64,000 nt of DNA from Desulfosporosinus nitroreducens (lineage in GTDB: Bacteria > Bacillota > Desulfitobacteriia > Desulfitobacteriales > Desulfitobacteriaceae). Shown piece by piece: positions 40,541-49,079 of this stretch. The stretch's first letter is position 1; the number at the start of each line of letters is the position of its first letter. Below the pieces are notes generated by a model that made no database searches, was not told the origin of the DNA, and was given only the letters and a program-made list of their open reading frames with translations. The translations under genes were made by a program, and so were the position numbers. The stretch spans positions 184,469-248,468 of the forward strand of contig NZ_JAMHFY010000006.1 in assembly GCF_023897015.1 (NCBI RefSeq), written 5' to 3'.

Positions 40541-42039
40541 TTAAAAACCCTGTAGGTTATTTCTACGTCAAGAGTGTTAATATTATCTGAAGGGTTAACG
40601 ATAACCTTATCTACATATTCTTGAAGGATTCTCTTCTTTTCGTTTTCATCATTCGAATAGAGAGCATCCTTTTTTTCTTTTAATAAATTATAAATTGCTT
40701 TATCATTAATTTCTGTTTCCTTTTGGAGTATATTTATATGATCCAGTTCTTCTCGAAGAAGTTCAACTTTATTTTGGGCTTCCACAATTCTTTCCTCAAG
40801 CCCTTTTATACCTTTACCTAATGCCTGCATCCAATTTTCAATAGTAGACTCAAGCTCTTTTATCTCCTTCTTGATCGGGCCGATATCATCCTGAGTTTCT
40901 TTTCTTCGCTCCTGATAAAGTTCTTTGACCCTTATGACAATGCTATCCATGGCCACTTGTGAGAAACAATGAAAGGCAAGTTGCTCGATTACTATGCGTT
41001 CAAGATCCTCCTTCCGCATACTAGAATTTTTGCATTTTCCGGAACATTTGTAATAACACAAAAGGGTATTCTCTTTGCTTTTAGAATTCCTATAAGAGTT
41101 CCCATTATAAGGAGCTCCACATTTTCCGCAGAAGACTTTTCCGGTAAGTAAATAGTTTACTTTAGCTTTCATTCGGCCGGGCTTATATTTCTTCTTGTTT
41201 ATCAATTCATTCACTTCCCCAAAAAGGTTAGAGTTAAGAACTTTAGGGATAATTCCCTCTTTGATAACTTGTTCTTCGATGGGTTTCTTTTTGCTAGTAT
41301 TACGCCGGCCGTCGACATCTTTAGAACTTGCCACATTAAACACGTAGTCCCCATTATATTTTCTATTAGTATCCCAGCCATAAAAGCTGTCTCTAGTAAA
41401 TTTTTTTCCGGTTTGTGTCCTATACCCTAAATTGTTAAGCATTTCAGCAATGTTCTTACGTGATATCCCGTCTCTCCGTCCTTCAAAATAGATTTGGACA
41501 GCTTTATATCTAGTCTCATCAAGCTCATATCTACGGGTTTCTGGATTAACTTTGAGTCCATAAGGAGGTCGCCCTCCAGTATGTATTCCTTGGTCCGCAT
41601 TTTCAAACATACCTTTCATAACTTCTCGAGCAAGGTCTAAACTATAGTATTCATCCATTCCTTCCAGTAGGGCTTCTAATAAGATTGATTCAGGGGAATC
41701 ATCTAAAGGCTGGAGTACGCTTTCTACGCGAACTCCGGCCTTTTTTAGCATGCGCTTATAGATAGCTGAGTCATACCTATTGCGGGCAAAGCGATTAAAT
41801 TTATGTATGATAATTACATCAAAAAGACCACGCTTTGCGTCACGAATCATCCTTTGAAAATCATCTCTTCGATCATTTCTACCTGTTAGTTCTTCATCTT
41901 TATATTCTGCGACAATCAAATAGCCTTTTTTCTTAGCATGTTCCCGTCCTGCTCGAAGTTGGGCTATCGTGGATTCTTCACGCTGATTATCCGAGCTATA
42001 GCGTGCATAGAGAGCTGCACGGATACGAATTTTGTTCAC
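40468..42039 (-). CDS. Large serine recombinase, inserted at the ssrA 3' end
   Basis: 523 residues; GTG start at 42039 with AAAGGTGATGG upstream on the minus strand. The N-terminal resolvase domain shows ALYARYSSDNQREES with the catalytic Ser at 15 or 16, and HKFNRFARNRYDSAIYKRML. A recombinase domain (PPYGLKVNPETRRYELDE, IAEMLNNLGYRTQ, TGKKFTRDSFYGW), a zinc ribbon (CGKCGAPYNGNS then CYYKCSGKCKN) and a coiled coil (about 390-460) follow, as in phage and ICE integrases. The last 24 codons, from GGGEGTCTP on, are antisense to the tmRNA 3' end, so the stop codon lies in host DNA. Probably the last gene of an operon with the dGTPase and ImmA-like genes. Confidence 0.92.
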   Translation of the reverse strand: MNKIRIRAALYARYSSDNQREESTIAQLRAGREHAKKKGYLIVAEYKDEELTGRNDRRDDFQRMIRDAKRGLFDVIIIHKFNRFARNRYDSAIYKRMLKKAGVRVESVLQPLDDSPESILLEALLEGMDEYYSLDLAREVMKGMFENADQGIHTGGRPPYGLKVNPETRRYELDETRYKAVQIYFEGRRDGISRKNIAEMLNNLGYRTQTGKKFTRDSFYGWDTNRKYNGDYVFNVASSKDVDGRRNTSKKKPIEEQVIKEGIIPKVLNSNLFGEVNELINKKKYKPGRMKAKVNYLLTGKVFCGKCGAPYNGNSYRNSKSKENTLLCYYKCSGKCKNSSMRKEDLERIVIEQLAFHCFSQVAMDSIVIRVKELYQERRKETQDDIGPIKKEIKELESTIENWMQALGKGIKGLEERIVEAQNKVELLREELDHINILQKETEINDKAIYNLLKEKKDALYSNDENEKKRILQEYVDKVIVNPSDNINTLDVEITYRVFNGGGEGTCTPVSKSCHISVYACVL

Positions 42040-42111
42040 GAACCATCACCTTTTTCATCTGTTGCTTATCATTTAAGGTTCTTAATAAATATTTAGTTTT
42101 AGTATAGGTTT

Positions 42112-43248
42112 TTACATAGCTGATTTTTCTTCAAAGTAATCATCTAATTCGTTTATTTGATCATCATGGTATATATTATCTTTTATACTCTTATAAGTCA
42201 TGTCAGCGTTTTCATCGCCAAGCCATTGGATATAGTCAACGATCACTCGTTCTAAGCCATGGTGCTCCAATTTATATTGATTAACTTTCGAATTTCTTTT
42301 TAATATAAATTCAGGATTCTGCATGCAGAAATGGAATATGGCATTTATTTTTTCAATACCTTCCTTATCTCTAGACTGAACCATTGGAGAAAGTATGATA
42401 TTCTTCAAAATAAAATTTTTGATCTTATCATGAAGCTTTTCAAAATCTGGACTAAATGTAATTTGGTGTTTGTCTTTGCTAGAGTTTATTACGTCGAGGA
42501 TTAAGTGATCAATCCAATTGTTATTAAAGGGAAGATCAGTGTTGTCGTCCCATAATTTTCTAAATTCGTATTCCGTTATAAGATCATTCCTTATGCCGTC
42601 ATCAATATCATGCTTTAAGTATGCAATTCCATCGGCAATGTCTACAACTTGTCCTTCAAGAGATGAGGGCTCATCTAAATTAAAAAGTTCAATTCTTGGA
42701 AGCTCATTAAAAAGCACTTTGCATTTCGTATGTTTCAGAACTCCTTCAACAACATCATATGTTAGGTTAAAACCAGGATAAGGTTTTCCATTTAAATCAA
42801 GGCGATTACACAAAGTATTACGCAATATCCAGGCACTTTGAACATTGTGGTTAAAAGACATAGTTGTTAGACAATCCTGAAGAGCCTTTTCCCCAGCGTG
42901 GCCGTAAGGGGTATGTCCTAAATCATGCCCCAAAGCAATAGCTTCAGTAAGATCTACATTTAATTTTAAAGGTCGTGAAATAGATCTAGAAATTTGGGAG
43001 ACTTCTAAAGAATGAGTTAAACGAGTCCTATTGTGTTGATCAGATCCACTTGCTTTAAAAATCTGGGTTTTCATTCTTAGCCGACGGAAACAATTTGAGT
43101 ATAAGATTCTACCGATATCACGTTGATATTCAGTTCTATAAGGATCTGGTTCTTCAACTTTCCAGCGCCTAGAATCCGAAGACCTTTTGGCGGCTGCACA
43201 TAAATTATCTCTTTCCCAGGTTTCTTGTTCTTCCCTAAATGATGTCAT
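42112..43248 (-). CDS. dgt: Deoxyguanosinetriphosphate triphosphohydrolase-like protein (dGTPase, HD family)
   Basis: 378 residues from the ATG at 43248, which has GAAGGAGGA about 10 nt upstream; a longer frame lacks a ribosome site. The HD-type metal centre is complete: RTRLTHSLEVSQISRS near residue 66 (first His), AIALGHDLGHTPYGHAGEKAL near 105 (His-Asp), and DIADGIAYLKHDIDDG near 190. The N terminus (DPYRTEYQRDIGRIL, FRRLRMKTQIF) is typical of bacterial dGTPases, which cut dGTP to deoxyguanosine and triphosphate. It sits between an integrase and an ImmA-like gene on an integrated element. Nucleotide depletion by dGTPases is a known anti-phage strategy, so a defence role is plausible but inferred. 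Confidence 0.88.
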   Translation of the reverse strand: MTSFREEQETWERDNLCAAAKRSSDSRRWKVEEPDPYRTEYQRDIGRILYSNCFRRLRMKTQIFKASGSDQHNRTRLTHSLEVSQISRSISRPLKLNVDLTEAIALGHDLGHTPYGHAGEKALQDCLTTMSFNHNVQSAWILRNTLCNRLDLNGKPYPGFNLTYDVVEGVLKHTKCKVLFNELPRIELFNLDEPSSLEGQVVDIADGIAYLKHDIDDGIRNDLITEYEFRKLWDDNTDLPFNNNWIDHLILDVINSSKDKHQITFSPDFEKLHDKIKNFILKNIILSPMVQSRDKEGIEKINAIFHFCMQNPEFILKRNSKVNQYKLEHHGLERVIVDYIQWLGDENADMTYKSIKDNIYHDDQINELDDYFEEKSAM

Positions 43249-43325
43249 TAATTGTATTCCTCCTTCGTATGTTACTAAATAGTACATATGGATATCTGAC
43301 TAAAATGACATGGTTTATACAAATA

Positions 43326-43805
43326 TCAAATAAATCCTGTCCCTTTACTTAAAGTCTGTCTGTCGAAAACCATTTTTAGCAGACCGAGTTTACGATACAT
43401 AAACCATTCAGTAACATCAAAATGTTCCGCTAATTCGAAGCAGCTGCAGATGCCAGATTCTAATGCCTTTACAAGTTCGCAGTTGGGAATCAGGAAGTCT
43501 GTAGCCCATTGAGCAGCTTTCCTTTCATCTTGAGCCTCCATGGTCTGTAAATTGGCCGAAGTATGTACCGAGAGAAGGTTCGTGCGTGCTGCTGTGTAAA
43601 AGTGTCCTATCTCTTCTGCTAATACGCACTTGTGTAACCGGTGCGTATGAAGGAGCTGTTTATCCAGGACAATTATTGGGCCGAGCCTGTGATCGTAAAG
43701 GTAAAGACCATGAATATTCTCTGGTAACTGCGAAAAGTCCTTATACCTAATTTTGACATTTTCCTTATTTACAATATCCCAAAGTCTTTTCAAGATGTCA
43801 CCCAC
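43326..43805 (-). CDS. ImmA/IrrE-family metallopeptidase-like protein
   Basis: 159 residues; GTG start at 43805 with no clear ribosome site. The zinc-peptidase helix reads HKCVLAEEIGHFYTAART: the second His and the Glu of the HExxH-type motif are present, while the first His position holds another residue, as in the EExGH variant common in clostridial phage and ICE proteins. A MEAQDERKAAQWATDFLIP segment supplies the third ligand region, and the C terminus looks helix-turn-helix-like (CFELAEHFDVTEWFMYRKLGLL). Relatives cleave phage or ICE repressors. No cognate cI-type repressor is adjacent, which is unusual. Start 77 nt upstream of the dGTPase gene. Confidence 0.8.
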   Translation of the reverse strand: MGDILKRLWDIVNKENVKIRYKDFSQLPENIHGLYLYDHRLGPIIVLDKQLLHTHRLHKCVLAEEIGHFYTAARTNLLSVHTSANLQTMEAQDERKAAQWATDFLIPNCELVKALESGICSCFELAEHFDVTEWFMYRKLGLLKMVFDRQTLSKGTGFI

Positions 43806-43842
43806 AGTCGAAATGTAATAATTAATGTCGAATATAAAAACA

Positions 43843-43879
43843 AAAAACTACCTTGCCCATTTGGGTGGTAGTTTTATTT
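43843..43879. terminator. Bidirectional terminator-like hairpin
   Basis: AAAAACTACC with CCCA pairs with TGGG and GGTAGTTTT around a short AT loop; A-run on the left, T-run on the right. It insulates the recombinase operon from the decayed region to its right. Confidence 0.75.
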
Positions 43880-43908
43880 TTTTCTAACTTTATCTAATTC
43901 TTCTTTTA

Positions 43909-44013
43909 GGAACACCTCAGAATTACGAAGAAGCAGCGGATTGGTTTGAGATGGCCGTCGCTAAAAACCACAAATACGCTCAGTACTCTCTAGCTGGCCT
44001 TTACTACCAGTAA
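43909..44013 (+). pseudogene. C-terminal remnant of a Sel1-repeat protein
   Basis: 35 codons ending in TAA with no start: GTPQNYEEAADWFEMAVAK then YAQYSLAGLYYQ. This is one Sel1/TPR-like repeat, of the kind found at the end of relaxase-associated proteins of integrative conjugative elements. The rest of the gene is gone. Confidence 0.6.
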
Positions 44014-44189
44014 ACATGGCGGATGGGCGTAAGATAACACTTGATGAACATTTCAATTCTCCCCAGCACGCGCTGGATGTTCCTAATTTTGTTGTCTCAT
44101 TGACCTTCACATATTCTTCTGACCCCTGTTCTGGTTTCTTCTCTTTTATAGCTTTCATAGACTCAGTTTTGGACTTAGCCCGTTTCACT

Positions 44190-44636
44190 TTAGGCCTTGG
44201 CTATCAGCTCTTTCATAATGTTCATGCACTCTTCCCTGGTCTGGTTTGTCTTACCCGCATCCTCATTGATGTATCTTTCATATACATCCTCAAAATAATC
44301 CTCATCTTCGTGAATGTCGGCAATGTCTTCCAGTGTATAGTCATTGTTATAGAGGTAGTGAATAAAGTTGGTATAGTATTCACTCATACCAAAGGCTCTC
44401 TCATACCACTCACTGGCAAGGTCACTCTCATCAGATCCGTTAGTATGCCAATCAGTTAAGTCGCCAACGAAAGACGATAAAAGCTCTCCAGCACTCTTGA
44501 ATCCCGCTTTGTAAGCCAGTAGTTTTAAACTGCTATACTCTTTATCAGTAAGACTGACCTTTAAATCATTTCTTATCCTATCTGTCTGCAAGTCCTCATT
44601 CTGTTCCTTTGCTCTATGTACAAGGTATTCGTTCAT
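44190..44636 (-). CDS. Conserved hypothetical protein of conjugative-element type
   Basis: 148 residues from the ATG at 44636; AGGAGAAAA-type ribosome site (AAGGAG) lies just upstream on the minus strand. Polar N terminus MNEYLVHRAKEQNEDLQTD, then KVSLTDKEYSSLKLLAYKAG, which looks like a ribbon-helix-helix or mobilisation-protein motif, and an acidic C-terminal part (EDIADIHEDEDYFEDVYERY). Proteins of this look occur on clostridial mobile elements near relaxase genes. I do not recognise a defined function. It lies between two broken mobile-element genes, so it may be a survivor of the same element. Confidence 0.6.
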   Translation of the reverse strand: MNEYLVHRAKEQNEDLQTDRIRNDLKVSLTDKEYSSLKLLAYKAGFKSAGELLSSFVGDLTDWHTNGSDESDLASEWYERAFGMSEYYTNFIHYLYNNDYTLEDIADIHEDEDYFEDVYERYINEDAGKTNQTREECMNIMKELIAKA

Positions 44637-44662
44637 TGTTTTTTCTCCTTCCGAACTTATTC

Positions 44663-44779
44663 CCAGCAGAGCCAGCCGAGGACTTCTTTTGTACATTCTT
44701 GGAGCTACTCGGCATGAAGAGGAATACATTTTATAGAAGAGTAGCTGAATACGAAGCAAAAGAAAGGGATTTAAAATAA
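44663..44779 (+). pseudogene. C-terminal remnant of a serine resolvase/recombinase
   Basis: A plus-strand frame of 38 codons plus stop, without a start, reads AEDFFCTFLELLGMKRNTF then YRRVAEYEAKERDLK. This is the C-terminal helix-turn-helix of Tn-type serine recombinases (LxxLGMKRNTFYRRV). It overlaps the leader of the minus-strand gene. Confidence 0.5.
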
Positions 44780-45300
44780 TTCCTTTCTTTTCACTATACC
44801 TTTTTGGGTACTGCCAACCAAATGACGCGAAACACTCGCAAGACAATATTTAACAAAAAGAAGCCAGTTTTCCCCATTCTAAGGCAAACCATCTTTATTG
44901 TTAAAAAATAAATACAATACACCCCAACGTCGCTCAAGTCGTAACCTGGATAATAGTCCATAGCTCAAGGATAGAGAATGATCCGAACAAAAAAAACTGA
45001 AACGAACACCCTAGTAAATCAAAGCTAGTGAGAGGAAATGGACTTTGATCCTTAAAGTGAAAACACGCTTGTTAGGATATAAATTTGTAGAAAACGAAAA
45101 TATGTAAATCGGCTGTCAAGGAGAAATTTGACTAAAAACGAGGAAATGGTATTGTCGCAAATGTACGTAATTCTCATTATAGGACACAAATTTTAAAAAG
45201 GTAAATTATTCATAGCTGTCGAATTGAGTTTGCTGAGACAATTCGTTGCTTAGAAATTCCAAATCGAGGACAGATAAAATAAAAAGAAGTGATGAAATTG
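44780..45300. other. Non-coding stretch in the accessory region
   Basis: About 520 bp of AT-rich sequence with stops in all frames. I see no RNA gene, repeat or preserved gene fragment in it, apart from a possible ribosome site (AGAAGTGATG) for the broken ABC ATPase that follows. Confidence 0.4.
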
Positions 45301-45560
45301 ATGGAATTACTTAGTGTATATAATTAACCACGCAGGGCATTCTGACAACAACATGGATATCGTCAAAAACGTGGCTTTGTTAGTAAAATCTGGTGAACTG
45401 GTTGGACTGATTGGTCCTACCGAAGCTGGGAAAAGCACTACGATTAAGGCGATCATGGGGTTGTTGCCAGTGATGGATGGTAAGGTCGAATTCACAGGAG
45501 AGAGTAAAAACTATGCCTATATACCAGAACAACCCGTACTCTATGAAGGGTTAGAAAAAT
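45301..45560 (+). pseudogene. Broken 5' fragment of an ABC-transporter ATPase gene
   Basis: It starts MELLSVYN and then stops; the frame continues one register over as NHAGHSDNNMDIVKNVALLV, GLIGPTEAGKSTTIKAIMGLLP (Walker A) and YIPEQPVLYEGL (Q-loop region), after which homology ends abruptly at the edge of a short direct repeat. The signature motif, Walker B and the rest of the domain are missing. The P-loop has TE in place of the usual NG. A frameshift plus a truncation make it a pseudogene. Confidence 0.75.
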
Positions 45561-45580
45561 CAGCTTATTGTTGTCTTAGT

Positions 45581-45615
45581 GTGGGGTTTTACGTCATTTC
45601 GTTGGCCCTACCCCT
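45581..45615 (+). repeat. Direct repeat, left copy (35 bp)
   Basis: GTGGGGTTTTACGTCATT ... TTGGCCCTACCCCT; about 30 positions agree with 47978-48011. The pair flanks a 2.4-kb block with the C39-like and CWB2 genes. Confidence 0.6.
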
Positions 45616-45641
45616 TTTTTGAAAATATTATTTATTAATTA

Positions 45642-45695
45642 CAGCCATCTGAGGTAAGAACTTGCTTGAAATGCAAAATCCCCCTCGGGTGGCTG
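45642..45695. terminator. Terminator-like hairpin downstream of the C39-like gene side
   Basis: CAGCCATCTGAGG (45642-45654) pairs over 13 bp (two G-U) with CCTCGGGTGGCTG (45683-45695), followed by CTTCAGGTTATTTTT. It could terminate whatever reads out of the ABC fragment. Confidence 0.55.
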
Positions 45696-45774
45696 CTTCA
45701 GGTTATTTTTGAAACTAAGACAATTGCTAATTTATCATAATAAAATCATGCCAAACAAATGGTAACTATGGCAT

Positions 45775-46329
45775 TTATCCTTGGCTAGTCTTGCCTGGTC
45801 TAACATATGTCCCTGTTACAATTCCTACTACTGAACCATCATAGTTAACATAAACATTACCACCAACACTTGTATCATGAACAACCATATAGGAACTGGT
45901 TCCACTGATATTATATCCGACACAAGCCATAGTATGATTTCCAAATCCATCAGGATAAGCTGGAGAAGTTGCAGTACAGTTTAAGACAGTAACTAAAAAC
46001 GGAAATCTACCATTAATTTGGGTTTTTAGTTCTGCAAAAGTAGTTGAATAATCAGTCTCGCAATATAATCGACCATTAGCACCATCCTCATAGTTTGATA
46101 TGGCTTCTATTATACCTAAATTTATATCATAAACCCTAGTTCCACCGGATGAATTCGTTTTCATAGCAGTCGCTAAGTCTTCAATTAAAGTTTTTGTAGT
46201 AATATCTTCAAGTAGATCTTCATAACTAAATCTCAATACCATTGCTGCGCTTGTTGGTGTACAACCTTTATACCACTTATAATCAGGTACTTTTAATATT
46301 CTTTTTGTTACAGCTAAAGGAGTAATCAT
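45775..46329 (-). CDS. C39-like cysteine peptidase domain protein, probably N-terminally truncated
   Basis: 184 residues from the ATG at 46329. The active-site Cys lies in YKGCTPTSAAMVLRF near residue 22, and the His in GNHTMACVGYN near 131, followed by the Asp in VVHDTS: the papain-like C39/BtrH arrangement. Bacterial relatives are secreted, but there is no signal peptide here. The frame stays open about 84 nt further upstream (…SKPDIAKKNRENLSQKASISS) without a good start, so the true N terminus, including the export signal, seems lost. It stands head to head with a truncated CWB2 gene; the two share the break point. Possibly a non-functional remnant. Confidence 0.6.
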   Translation of the reverse strand: MITPLAVTKRILKVPDYKWYKGCTPTSAAMVLRFSYEDLLEDITTKTLIEDLATAMKTNSSGGTRVYDINLGIIEAISNYEDGANGRLYCETDYSTTFAELKTQINGRFPFLVTVLNCTATSPAYPDGFGNHTMACVGYNISGTSSYMVVHDTSVGGNVYVNYDGSVVGIVTGTYVRPGKTSQG

Positions 46330-46395
46330 AGAAGATATAGACGCTTTTTGGCTTAGATTTTCTCTATTTTTTTTAGCAATATCAGGTTTTGAAGA

Positions 46396-47619
46396 AATAT
46401 ATTTTCTGCTTTTACTTCAGCAAAAATTGCATTAGATGGGTGGAAACAATCAAATTATGCAATACTCGCTTATGGCGAAAATTTCCCAGATGCTTTAACT
46501 GCAGCCCCTTTAGCTAAGAAATATAATGCACCTATACTTTTGACTGAGACGAATTCTATACCAACAGATACTTTAAACGTAATACAACAATTGAAGGTTT
46601 CTGAAATTTTTATTATCGGTGGGACCGGAGTGATTTCATCGTCTGTAGAAAATCAATTGACTTCATTAGGGGTTAAAACTACTAGATTAAGTGGACAAGA
46701 TAGATATGAAACTAGTATAAGCGTTGCTTACCAACTAGAAAATGTTAGTGAAATAACAATTGTAACAGGAGAAGATTTTGCTGATGCTTTGTCTATATCT
46801 CCTATAGCCGCCAAAAGAAAGATGCCTATTATATTAGTTCCTCACAATGTGATACCAGATATCGTAAAGGAATATATAAAACTTCATAAAATATCTAAAA
46901 CCTATGTTATTGGTGTCGGTTCCTCATTAGACGAATCTTTGGTAAGTGAGCTGCCTAATGTTGAACAAATAAATGGACAAGATAAATATCAGAGAAACCT
47001 AGCTGTTATTGATAAATTTAAAAGTGAAATGGATCTAAATGCTATCTACTTAACTACAGGTGAAACTTTTGCTGATGGACTTTCAGGTTCTGCTTTAGCA
47101 AGTGTAAATTGTAATCCACTGCTTTTAGTTGGAGAAAATTCAATATCACAAAAATATTTTTTAAATAATAATTCAATTATTAATTATAATATTGTTGTAC
47201 TTGGAGGTGTAACAGAAATGGCTATTATCGGTTCTACTAATGTTGATTACGAAGAAAAAAAGATAAGTGATGTTATTAATATAAAGTCTGATGATAATAT
47301 AACGAAAATAGTATTTTATGACGGTAGGGGTGGAAGAAACGAACCATTAACAATTGAAGATAAACAAAAGATTAAGGAATTTATGGGTTATCTAGATGGT
47401 TATGTAATTAAAAAAGAAAAAAATCCGGTACCCTCAGCAGGGTGGATACATAAGGCTGTATTTTATATCAACGACAAAGAAGCAATGAGTATAACCTTTG
47501 TTGATCCAATGATTATAGATGGAAAATATTACTATAACATAATAAAAGGTAACTTAGATACTGATAAGATTGATAAGTTTCTAAAATCGATTGATCCAGA
47601 ATATATCATAGGCATTTGA
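46396..47619 (+). pseudogene. Cell-wall-binding repeat 2 (CWB2) protein, 5' end lost
   Basis: The open frame begins without a start around NIFSAFTSAKIALDGW and runs to 47619. Three CWB2-type units are seen: YAILAYGENFPDALTAAPLA with APILLTE; EITIVTGEDFADALSISPIA; and AIYLTTGETFADGLSGSALA, each with the VIGG/IIGGTGVIS-type strand between. CWB2 repeats hold proteins on anionic wall polymers. The last ~120 residues (from about 47260) are an unassigned domain with FYDGRGGRNEPLTIEDKQK. Upstream a one-base shift gives ISGF, the start of the missing repeat, so the gene has both lost its signal peptide and suffered a frameshift. The first internal Met is at 46540. Confidence 0.65.
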
Positions 47620-47692
47620 ACTTCAAAAAATTATTAACAAATTACGATATAAAATATACCATTTACCTATAAAGACAATTCATGCTATTAGA

Positions 47693-47727
47693 AGCCCCAT
47701 CGTTATAAACTAAGTGACGAGGGGGCT
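47693..47727 (+). terminator. Terminator-like hairpin after the CWB2 gene
   Basis: AGCCCC and GGGGCT with weaker pairing of the inner ATCGT/ACGAG, followed by ATTAGTTAAC. T-run weak. Confidence 0.45.
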
Positions 47728-47778
47728 ATTAGTTAACATAACTGTAAGCGGTGGAACAAATACCGTCATGTAAAACAG

Positions 47779-47827
47779 CCTTCCCTCTGATACATTAAGA
47801 GCAAGTGATCAGACGGGAGGTTTTTTT
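47779..47827 (+). terminator. Strong terminator-like hairpin with outer inverted repeat
   Basis: CCTTCCCTCTGAT pairs with ATCAGACGGGAGG (one bulge), followed by seven T. An outer inverted repeat, GTAAGCGGT near 47752 and ACCGCTTAC near 47840, encloses it, so the ~100 bp unit resembles a small terminator cassette or MITE remnant. Confidence 0.65.
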
Positions 47828-47977
47828 AAATGAAATCTACCGCTTACAAGTAGATGGATAAAATCGGTTAATTTTTAGGTCGAAATTCCTAAAAAAATAT
47901 GTGGCAGATCTTTTCATAAGGTTAATTATAGGACGCAATGACTGTAAAAAAGGGTGGTTACTATATATTTCCTTAAC

Positions 47978-48011
47978 GTGGGTTTTCCGTCATTAAGCTG
48001 GCCCTACCCCT
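47978..48011 (+). repeat. Direct repeat, right copy (34 bp)
   Basis: GTGGGTTTTCCGTCATT ... CTGGCCCTACCCCT; partner of 45581-45615 in the same orientation. Confidence 0.6.
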
Positions 48012-48064
48012 AGTAGGATGACGCGAAGTAAAGATTATTATATTTCTTGAAAGAGGAAAGAATA

Positions 48065-48775
48065 ATGTTAAAAATTGATTTGAAGGTTGAAGGCATTCCT
48101 GCAATCTTGTGGGGAGAACCATCTGATAAAATATTTATTGCTGTTCACGGAAACATGTCTAGCAAGGATGATGATTCAATTGTAATTTTTGCTGAAGAAG
48201 CAATTGACAAAGGGTATCAGGTACTTAGCTTTGATTTGCCTGATCATGGTGACCGTAAAGGTGAAGGCTATGCTTGCAAGGTTCAAAACTGTGTTAGTGA
48301 CCTTACAGCCATTGTGGAGTATGTCAAAACTATTTCAAGTAATATAAGCGTATTTGCTTGCAGTATGGGTTCATATTTCAGTTTACTTGCATACAGAGAT
48401 TTGCCACTCAAACAATGTCTATTTCTTTCTCCTGTGTTAGACATGGAGCGAATCATAAACAATATGATGACATGGTTCAACGTAAGCGAGGATAGATTAA
48501 AAGCCGAAAAAGAAATTGAAACACCAATCGGACAGACACTTTATTGGGATTATTACTACTATGTAAAATCTTATCCTATTGACACTTGGAACCAACCTAC
48601 TGCGATTCTCTATGGTTCAAATGACAATCTTTCTGAGTTTAATGTGGTTTCTGAATTTGCAAAACGTTACCATTGCAGGTTACATGTGTTGGAAGATGGG
48701 GAGCACTATTTCCATACTGTCGAACAACTGCACTATTTTAGGCAGTGGTTGTGGGATAATATTTCCGTGTTTTGA
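48065..48775 (+). CDS. Alpha/beta-hydrolase family protein
   Basis: 236 residues from the ATG at 48065, preceded by AAGAGGAAAG; a TTG 18 nt earlier overlaps that site. The fold: KIFIAVHGNMSSKDDDS (oxyanion region) near residue 27, SFDLPDHGDRKGEG, the nucleophile elbow FACSMGSYFSLLAY with Ser near 106, YGSNDNLSEFNVV with the acid, and DGEHYFHT with the His near 218. This is an intact small esterase or peptidase-like hydrolase of unknown substrate. It follows directly on the right direct repeat of the decayed block and ends at a duplicated hairpin. Base use is AT-rich like the rest of the accessory region. Confidence 0.75.
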   Translation: MLKIDLKVEGIPAILWGEPSDKIFIAVHGNMSSKDDDSIVIFAEEAIDKGYQVLSFDLPDHGDRKGEGYACKVQNCVSDLTAIVEYVKTISSNISVFACSMGSYFSLLAYRDLPLKQCLFLSPVLDMERIINNMMTWFNVSEDRLKAEKEIETPIGQTLYWDYYYYVKSYPIDTWNQPTAILYGSNDNLSEFNVVSEFAKRYHCRLHVLEDGEHYFHTVEQLHYFRQWLWDNISVF

Positions 48776-48823
48776 GCATTATGGAAGATCGAGTTAGCTT
48801 ATTTTCTTTTGATTATATTCAGT

Positions 48824-48872
48824 AAAAGACCTGTACTTGGTATACTTGGTATAAAAATCAAACAGGTCTTTT
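48824..48872. terminator. Hairpin terminator, first copy of a duplicated segment
   Basis: AAAAGACCTG (48824-48833) pairs with CAGGTCTTTT (48863-48872), ending TTATTGCAC. The surrounding ~65 bp recur at 49298-49357. An A-run on the left makes it bidirectional. Confidence 0.75.
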
Positions 48873-49079
48873 ATTGCACAGTAGACGGATTATGTGACTT
48901 AATCTTTTCTTTACCATTTAAGCCGATTGATGGTAATATTAAGTTATGGAAGTAGGAAAATACGCTCTTGTCGCACTGTTTATATAAAGTGTAGAATATC
49001 CTCAATAAAGAGAACTCCATATTATCCCCTTTGCTTGGAGATGGGTCAAACAGGAATGAAAAGTGGGGAGGGAATTGAA

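Noticed and set aside
44016..44459. A 147-codon plus-strand frame opposite the ICE-like small gene
   Set aside because: The minus-strand gene has a proper ribosome site and plausible protein composition; this frame has neither.
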